From CAYOUV01 sp963790075 (GTDB taxonomy: Bacteria; Chloroflexota; Anaerolineae; Anaerolineales; Villigracilaceae): a stretch of DNA of 64,000 nucleotides. Positions within the stretch are counted from its first letter, which is position 1; each line of letters starts with the position of its first letter. Location of the stretch: NCBI GenBank assembly GCA_963790075.1, contig CAWBNG010000004.1:1178001-1242000 (forward strand). The letters are read 5' to 3'. Under the pieces are notes generated by a model that was given only the letters and a program-made list of their open reading frames with translations, was not told where the DNA came from and did no database searches. The position numbers were made by a program, and so were the translations under genes. Below are positions 58,573 to 64,000 of this stretch, piece after piece.

Positions 58573-59769
58573 TGTAACATAAACGGTGGGTTTTGAAAAA
58601 AAGACGAGCTTCTTGTAAGATATTGGTGTCGAAGCCAAACTACAAGGAGCCCGTCCATGCCCATTGTGACCCTGAAGCTACCGAATGTCAAGCAGAAAAC
58701 CGAGGCACGGCCAAAGGTATGTCCGTATTGCAAAGGAGGGACCTTCCAGCGCTGGGGGCAGGTGCTCAAGCCTGTGAAGGATAGCCGAGTGCGGAATGTA
58801 AAAGTGTATCGGTATCGCTGCTGTCACTGTCAACGCACGTTTCGGCATTACCCAGAAGGGAACACGCGGGCTGATCAGACGCAGCGCTTACAAATCTTTG
58901 CAGCCATCTTGTGGAGGTTGGGTTTGAGCCATCGCGCCAGCAGCCTGATCTTGAGTGCTTTGAAGGTGTCTTTGAGCCATATGAGCGTCTGGCGGGACGT
59001 GCAGGCCCAGGCAGAGAGGCGCAAACGAGGGGGCCAGTGGCAGCCAGTGCGGGTATTGGGCTTGGATGGGGCTTATGTCCTGGGCTGGGGAAGCAAACAG
59101 CCGGTGCTGGTAGCGGTTGACCTGGGGACGGGAGAACCGCTGGCGATCGGGTATGTGAATGAATACGACCCGCAGGCAGTGCGGCGTTGGTTGGAGCCTT
59201 TGGTGCAGCAGCATGGCATCACGGTGATCGTCACGGATGACCTGTTCAGTTACAAGCTCGTGGCCGAGCAACTGCAGTTGGGCCATCAGATCTGCCAGTT
59301 CCATGTGCGCCGCTGGGTGGGCAGGAGCCTCAAAGAGCTGCAGGAGAGGCTGCCCCAGGAATGGCTGTGGGTGCTGGATGAGATCCGCCAACTACTTGAA
59401 ACTATGCCACCTGCTGGCAGCAAACGCTTGTATGCCCTCTGGAAACAACTGCCTGGTCGGCGCTCGCCACCCGACCAGGCTCGTACCCCCTTGGAACAAC
59501 TACGCGATTTGCTCTTGCGGCTGAGTGAGCATTGGCGCTTTTATTGCACTTTTCAGTCCGAGCCCACCGTTCCCTGGACCAATAATGCCACCGAACGAGC
59601 CATTGGGCGCATGAAGATGCGCGCTCGAACTGTACGCGGCTATAAATCCTGGCCAGGCATGCACAATGGCCTGCTCTTGGCCGGAACGAAACTTGATTGA
59701 TCTTGAGAAATTACGTGAGATTCCCCGTTTCCCACCAATTCCCAAAAATCACCAACCGTCTATGTTACA
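58573..59769 (+). mobile_element. Insertion sequence with about 19-bp terminal inverted repeats
   Basis: The left end TGTAACATAAACGGTGGGT (58573-58591) and the complement of the right end (59751-59769), TGTAACATAGACGGTTGGT, match at 17 of 19 positions. They flank one transposase gene, giving an element of about 1.2 kb. No clear target duplication was seen. Confidence 0.75.
58657..59700 (+). CDS. DDE transposase
   Basis: A 347-residue transposase with AAGGAG before the ATG. The N-terminus is a zinc-finger-like domain (CPYCKGG..., CCHCQRTF), then a helix-turn-helix region and a DDE core: VLGLDGAYVLG (first Asp), VIVTDDLFSYK (second Asp) and WTNNATERAIGRMKMRARTVRGYKS (Glu). The CQFHVRRW segment after the second Asp is common in ISL3/IS66-type enzymes; the exact IS family is not certain. 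The gene looks intact, so the element may be active. Confidence 0.82.
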   Translation: MPIVTLKLPNVKQKTEARPKVCPYCKGGTFQRWGQVLKPVKDSRVRNVKVYRYRCCHCQRTFRHYPEGNTRADQTQRLQIFAAILWRLGLSHRASSLILSALKVSLSHMSVWRDVQAQAERRKRGGQWQPVRVLGLDGAYVLGWGSKQPVLVAVDLGTGEPLAIGYVNEYDPQAVRRWLEPLVQQHGITVIVTDDLFSYKLVAEQLQLGHQICQFHVRRWVGRSLKELQERLPQEWLWVLDEIRQLLETMPPAGSKRLYALWKQLPGRRSPPDQARTPLEQLRDLLLRLSEHWRFYCTFQSEPTVPWTNNATERAIGRMKMRARTVRGYKSWPGMHNGLLLAGTKLD

Positions 59770-59854
59770 AACACAGGGATGTGCGATTGTTGACCCGCCT
59801 TTTTCTTCGTGATAGACTTAAAGTTTCTGTGGGATGTTTTAGGAGGAGGATACC

Positions 59855-60055
59855 GTGAACGATCGTCCCGGATGTCTGGCCGGTCTGCTCGAATTGTTCC
59901 TGCTGGATAAACTCTTCGACTGGCTGCAAGACCATTTCGGCTTTGGGCGAGGTTGCTCGTGCACCGGCTTTGGTTGCGGATTGGTTTTGTTGCTTATTTT
60001 CATTATAATGACCTGTTCGATCCTCTCCGGCACGAACTGGTTTCGGCTCTTCTAA
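59855..60055 (+). CDS. Small cysteine-containing membrane protein
   Basis: A 66-residue protein starting with GTG after AGGAGGAGG. It has a hydrophobic N-terminal part (LAGLLELFLLDKLFDWLQD), a Gly/Cys-rich turn (GRGCSCTGFGCG) and one clear membrane helix (LVLLLIFIIM). I recognise no family. It is followed 5 nt later by a secreted protein gene, so the two are likely co-expressed. Confidence 0.6.
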   Translation: MNDRPGCLAGLLELFLLDKLFDWLQDHFGFGRGCSCTGFGCGLVLLLIFIIMTCSILSGTNWFRLF

Positions 60056-60060
60056 GGCCA

Positions 60061-60660
60061 ATGCGGCGATTCTTCCTGAGTTTGTGTTTTTTAACAACGA
60101 TCTGGCTCACACAGCCTGTTTCTGCGCAGGTTGAAACCTCCCCAGTAGTTATCACTACACCACAGCCCGGCCAGGTTTTACAGGGTCCAGTCACTATCAC
60201 CGGGACGAGCGATGTGCCGGGTTTCCAGTCAGCTGAGATCGCATTTGCCTTTGCCGGCGATACATCCAGTAACTGGTTTTTGATCCAATCCAGTGAACAG
60301 CCGGTGAAGAATGGCCCGTTGGGAACCTGGGATACAACCAATCTGACCGACGGCATTTATACCCTGCGCTTGCGGGTAAATTTACAGGACGGTAAACAAA
60401 TCGAGACCACAGTTTCTGGTCTGAGAGTGCGGAACTACACCCCGGTTGAGACCCCCACCCTGACCGCTACTCCTGCGAATCAACCTACTCCCCAGGTGCC
60501 AACCATGACTTCGACCCCATACCCAACCCCGACACCCTTACCACAAAACCCGGCTGCGTTGACGCCAGTAAATGTCTATACCAGTCTACGCCTAGGCGCG
60601 CTTTGTATCGGCGGATTCTTTTTAATCTTTGTTGTTTTACTTCGTTTACGTAAAAAATAA
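60061..60660 (+). CDS. Surface protein with Ig-like domain and C-terminal membrane anchor
   Basis: A 199-residue protein read from the ATG at 60061. A signal peptide (RRFFLSLCFLTTIWLTQPVSAQ) is followed by a beta-rich Ig-like domain (VVITTPQPGQVLQGPVTITGTSD, TNLTDGIYTLRLRV). Then comes a Pro/Thr stalk (about residues 120-165) and a C-terminal helix with basic end (LRLRKK). The layout is that of an anchored cell-surface protein. It precedes pth by 9 nt. Confidence 0.68.
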   Translation: MRRFFLSLCFLTTIWLTQPVSAQVETSPVVITTPQPGQVLQGPVTITGTSDVPGFQSAEIAFAFAGDTSSNWFLIQSSEQPVKNGPLGTWDTTNLTDGIYTLRLRVNLQDGKQIETTVSGLRVRNYTPVETPTLTATPANQPTPQVPTMTSTPYPTPTPLPQNPAALTPVNVYTSLRLGALCIGGFFLIFVVLLRLRKK

Positions 60661-60669
60661 ATTCTATCG

Positions 60670-61260
60670 ATGACAGACAATTCTCCTTTTCTGATTGTTG
60701 GCCTGGGAAATCCAGGTCGCGAATATAAAGATAACCGGCATAACATCGGCTTTATGCTGGTGGATCGGTTGGCTGTACGCCTCAATTTGCGTTTGAACCG
60801 TATGCAATCCAAGGCGTTGGTTGGATCGCTGGTTTACGATAGCCGCAAATTACTCCTGGCCAAGCCGCAAACCTTCATGAACCTGTCCGGTCAGGCTGTG
60901 CAGGGACTGGTGCGTTTTTACAAGCTGCCGTTAGAGAACTTTTTGCTGGTTTACGATGATCTTGACTTACCTTTTGAGGCCATCCGGCTTCGTCCTGACG
61001 GAGGCTCAGCCGGGCAGAAAGGTGTGGCTTCCACCATCCAAAGGTTAGGCACACAGGCTTTTCCCCGTTTGCGCCTTGGCATTGGCCGCCCACCCGGTCG
61101 CATGGACCCAGCCGATTACGTGTTGCAGGATTTTCCTCAATCTGATTTGACTCTGCTCTCAGAGTTTCTTGACCGGGCTGCCGATGCTGCCCTGATGTTT
61201 GTATCCGAAGGCCTGGATGCCACGATGAATAATTTCAATGGCTCAGGCAACGGCGAATAA
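60670..61260 (+). CDS. pth: Peptidyl-tRNA hydrolase
   Basis: A 196-residue Pth of normal length. Hallmarks: VGLGNPGREYKDNRHNIGFMLVDRLA with the catalytic histidine, AKPQTFMNLSGQAV, and VYDDLDLPFEAIRLRPDGGSAGQKGVASTIQRLG. It frees tRNA from stalled peptidyl-tRNA. It lies just before mfd, a common bacterial pairing. Confidence 0.96.
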   Translation: MTDNSPFLIVGLGNPGREYKDNRHNIGFMLVDRLAVRLNLRLNRMQSKALVGSLVYDSRKLLLAKPQTFMNLSGQAVQGLVRFYKLPLENFLLVYDDLDLPFEAIRLRPDGGSAGQKGVASTIQRLGTQAFPRLRLGIGRPPGRMDPADYVLQDFPQSDLTLLSEFLDRAADAALMFVSEGLDATMNNFNGSGNGE

Positions 61261-61285
61261 TTTTATCTGCTTGACCTGGCTCGGA

Positions 61286-64000
61286 ATGAATTTTCTACTC
61301 GATCAAATCCGCAATCTGCCAGAATATCAACAATTGCTGGCTTCGATCCGATCCGGTGAGAAAGTGAACGGATTGGGGCTGCCGCGTGCTGCCCGATTGC
61401 CTGTCCTGACAGCTTTGCATACGGATCTGGAACAGCCTATCTTGCTGGTCACGGATAGGGCTGACAAAGCGCTCTCGCTTTTTGATGAGCTGTCCTTCTG
61501 GATGGATAGGGGAATGCGATACCTGTTCGCAGAACCGAACCCGCTTTTTTATGAACAAGCAGCTTGGGGGAGTACCACCCGTCGCGAGCGTCTTCAGACT
61601 CTGACCGCCCTGGCTGCGTATCACCTGCCGTTTGCACAAAAGCCGGACGTACCGCCAGTCATTATCAGCTCAGGCCGGGCGTTAATGACGCGCACTGTAC
61701 CACGCCGGGATTATCTCAAAGCCAGCAAGCGTATTAGGGTCTCGGAAACCTTCAAGCCTGACAGTTTGTTGCATTCGTGGGCACAGATCGGCTATCAGCG
61801 CTTAGACACCGTGCTCGAACCAGGTCAGTTTTCGCGTCGCGGCGGTATTCTGGATATCTGGCCGGTAGCTGAGCGCCTTCCGGTTCGTCTTGATTTTTTT
61901 GGCGACGAGATCGATACCATCCGTCTTTTTGACCCGGCTTCGCAGCGAACAGTTGAGAATCTGGAGTCGATCCTGGTTACCCCGGCCAGGGAATATATCT
62001 TGCCGGAAGCAGAGAATGCCTCGGTCAATGAGTTGTCCGAGTTTTACATCCCCCGCTTGCATGCCGTTCCGGCCTCCTTATTGGATTACCTGCCCGCGAA
62101 AGCAATCGTTCTGCTCGAAGATTTAAGCGTGGTTGAAGCAGTTGTGAATGAGATCGAGGAGCAGGCGGTCAAGTTCCGGCAGGAAAGCATCAATGAAGAA
62201 ACGCTGGATGACGATTTCCCTATCCCTTATCTGACCTGGTCGGAAATAGTCGACAGCTTGGGTGCCCGTCCGTGGCTGGAACTTGGTCATTCCACCGCTG
62301 GGGTTGATGGAACCGATCAGAGTTTAGCCAAAGTATTTGCTTCCGGTCCTCGCTATGGGGGACGAGTCAAACCGTTTATGGAATATGTCTCTGACCTGGC
62401 GTGTAAAGGTGAACCGGTGGTGATCGTGTCGCGCCAATACGCCCGCCTGCAGGAATTGTGGACGGACACGGCCTGCCCCGACGCGGCTCGGGAACCCGAA
62501 TTCATCGAAGCCAGTCTGTCAGAAGGGTGGGAACTGCACCTTCCCGATCGGCCACCGCTGCACCTGTTTACGGATTCGGAGATTTTCGGATGGAAACGTC
62601 CGCAGCCTCGCATGCGCCAGCAGCCGATGGCTGAAGCCCCAGAGGGGGTCTATGCCGATTTGCAGTCGGGCGATTTTGTGGTACATGTGGATCACGGCAT
62701 CGGGCGTTATGTCGGGCTCGTCCAGCGGCAGCTCGATGGGCACGAACGAGAATTCCTGTGCCTCGAATATGACGCCGGCGACCAGCTGTTTGTCCCTGTT
62801 CACCAGGCTGACCGATTGACACGCTATATCGGTGCGGAAGGCGGATTGCCCGGCTTGGATAGCCTGGGTGGTCAAGCCTGGCAGGAGAAGAAGGCGCGAG
62901 TAAGGGAGGCCGTCCAACAGATGGCCGGGGAATTGCTCGATCTTTACGCGCGCCGCCAGGTTGTGCATGGCTACGCCTTTAGCGATGATTCGGTCTGGCA
63001 GCATGAATTGGAAGACTCGTTCCCTTATATCGAGACACAAGACCAGCTACAAGCCTTGAACGACATTAAACACGATATGGAAACTGCCCGGCCGATGGAT
63101 CGTTTACTTTGCGGAGATGTTGGTTACGGTAAGACCGAAGTTGCCTTGCGTGGGGCGTTCAAGGCCGTAATGAATGGCAAGCAAGTAGCAATTTTGGTTC
63201 CAACCACAGTGTTAGCCCAACAACATTACGAAACCTTCCGCCAGCGCCTGGCAGCTTTTCCGGTCGCTGTCGAGATGCTTTCGCGATTCCGCACACCGCG
63301 CGAGCAAAACGAGATCATCTACGGTCTGGCCACCGGCGCGATCGATATCGTCATTGGCACGCATCGTTTGATATCGCCCGACGTACAATTCAAAGATCTG
63401 GGGTTGGTTGTCATCGACGAAGAACAACGTTTTGGTGTGACCCATAAGGAGCATCTCAAGAAGTTGCGAACCGAAGTGGACGTGCTTACCTTGACCGCTA
63501 CGCCGATTCCACGTACTTTATATATGGCCTTGACCGGTGTTCGTGACATCTCAAACTTGAATACACCTCCAGAAGAGCGTTTACCAATCATTACGCACGT
63601 CGGACCGTATTCACAGCGCCTGGCACGACAGGCCATTCTACGTGAACTGGAACGAGGTGGACAAATATTTTTCGTGCACAACCGTGTCCATACAATTGAG
63701 GCGATGAAGATCCATCTCGAAAATTTGGTTCCGGAGGCCCGGATTGCAATAGCTCACGGTCAGATGCCGGAAAATGAATTGGCAAATGTTATGCGCCGAT
63801 TTACATCCGGGCAGGTCGATGTACTGCTCTCGACCTCAATCATCGAATCGGGTCTCGATATCCCCAATGCCAATACGTTGATTGTTGACCGCGCCGACAC
63901 CTTCGGTTTAGCACAGCTCTACCAGTTGCGTGGGCGCGTTGGGCGTGGTGCTGTGCGCGCTTATGCTTATTTTTTCCGCCATCGTAAAAAATCTCCAACT
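61286..64000 (+). CDS. mfd: Transcription-repair coupling factor (right end missing)
   Basis: The frame is open from the ATG at 61286 to the window edge; 905 codons are visible of an expected 1100-1150. Order of domains: UvrB-like damage region (QFSRRGGILDIWPV...), CarD-like RNA-polymerase-interacting domain (DFVVHVDHGIGRYVGL, about residue 465), then the helicase with Walker A CGDVGYGKTEVALR (about 610), DEEQRFGV (about 711), LTATPIPRTLYMALTG and TSIIESGLDIPNANT. It removes stalled RNA polymerase and recruits UvrA. An in-frame TTG five codons upstream is an alternative start. Confidence 0.96.
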   Translation, partial: MNFLLDQIRNLPEYQQLLASIRSGEKVNGLGLPRAARLPVLTALHTDLEQPILLVTDRADKALSLFDELSFWMDRGMRYLFAEPNPLFYEQAAWGSTTRRERLQTLTALAAYHLPFAQKPDVPPVIISSGRALMTRTVPRRDYLKASKRIRVSETFKPDSLLHSWAQIGYQRLDTVLEPGQFSRRGGILDIWPVAERLPVRLDFFGDEIDTIRLFDPASQRTVENLESILVTPAREYILPEAENASVNELSEFYIPRLHAVPASLLDYLPAKAIVLLEDLSVVEAVVNEIEEQAVKFRQESINEETLDDDFPIPYLTWSEIVDSLGARPWLELGHSTAGVDGTDQSLAKVFASGPRYGGRVKPFMEYVSDLACKGEPVVIVSRQYARLQELWTDTACPDAAREPEFIEASLSEGWELHLPDRPPLHLFTDSEIFGWKRPQPRMRQQPMAEAPEGVYADLQSGDFVVHVDHGIGRYVGLVQRQLDGHEREFLCLEYDAGDQLFVPVHQADRLTRYIGAEGGLPGLDSLGGQAWQEKKARVREAVQQMAGELLDLYARRQVVHGYAFSDDSVWQHELEDSFPYIETQDQLQALNDIKHDMETARPMDRLLCGDVGYGKTEVALRGAFKAVMNGKQVAILVPTTVLAQQHYETFRQRLAAFPVAVEMLSRFRTPREQNEIIYGLATGAIDIVIGTHRLISPDVQFKDLGLVVIDEEQRFGVTHKEHLKKLRTEVDVLTLTATPIPRTLYMALTGVRDISNLNTPPEERLPIITHVGPYSQRLARQAILRELERGGQIFFVHNRVHTIEAMKIHLENLVPEARIAIAHGQMPENELANVMRRFTSGQVDVLLSTSIIESGLDIPNANTLIVDRADTFGLAQLYQLRGRVGRGAVRAYAYFFRHRKKSPT

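Noticed and set aside
58573..59769. Target-site duplication around the insertion sequence
   Set aside because: Both flanks contain GGGATGTG, but not directly next to the ends, so it cannot be called a duplication.
1..64000. CRISPR arrays, tRNA or rRNA genes
   Set aside because: No regularly spaced repeats and no cloverleaf or rRNA-like sequence was recognised by eye; a tRNAscan or CRISPR search would settle it.

Overview
The window looks like a chromosomal stretch from a Chloroflexota bacterium, probably class Anaerolineae. That is an inference from gene style: a nuo cluster with two nuoM copies, an F0 cluster with a b-delta fusion, two ROK-controlled sugar ABC loci and a moderately GC-rich genome. 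No rRNA or tRNA gene was recognised. Coding is dense and the main body is ordinary housekeeping and carbohydrate metabolism.

Layout. 1-9.9 kb: ROK sugar kinase (cut by the left edge), EamA transporter, Fe-S PD-(D/E)XK nuclease, phosphodiester glycosidase, archease, hotdog thioesterase, RecJ, tryptophanase, and a two-gene membrane/lipoprotein pair. 10.0-19.1 kb: complex I membrane arm only (nuoA-H-J-K-L-M-M-N). 19.2-21.7 kb: F0 part of ATP synthase (atpZ-B-E-F/H fusion), then a MurE ligase and a GNAT acetyltransferase. 24.1-28.8 kb: an integron. An IntI-type integrase (27.8-28.8 kb) faces away from an array of four cassette genes on the opposite strand (YjdF/DUF2238-like, PhnE-like permease, DUF3597, Sir2), which are separated by attC sites. 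This is the most unusual part of the window. 28.9-33.2 kb: dodecin, pnp, rpsO and two small unknown genes. 33.4-38.3 kb: SH3-repeat/CHAP protein with a foreign-looking C-terminus, a secreted protein, a protealysin-like M4 protease (frameshifted) with its emfourin-type inhibitor, and a CobB-like sirtuin.

38.4-53.9 kb, almost all minus strand: a maltodextrin locus (MsmX-type ATPase, binding protein, two permeases, lipoprotein alpha-amylase, cyclomaltodextrinase-like GH13, patatin) and a second sugar ABC locus (ROK repressor, binding protein, two permeases). The second locus has no ATPase except a truncated relic fused to an enolase relic. 54.0-64.0 kb: enolase, PlsC acyltransferase, CTP synthase, roadblock protein, an insertion sequence with about 19-bp inverted ends, two small envelope genes, pth, and mfd cut by the right edge.

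How the genes work together. The nuo and F0 clusters form the membrane half of the respiratory chain, but every soluble subunit of both machines must be encoded elsewhere. The sugar loci take up and hydrolyse maltodextrins under ROK control, probably sharing one ATPase. Several genes (atpZ, plsC, a Sir2, a nuclease, a small membrane protein) have a TATAAT-like box 6-8 nt before the start codon and no ribosome binding site, which suggests leaderless mRNAs. Three genes carry single frameshifts that could be real decay or sequencing error.
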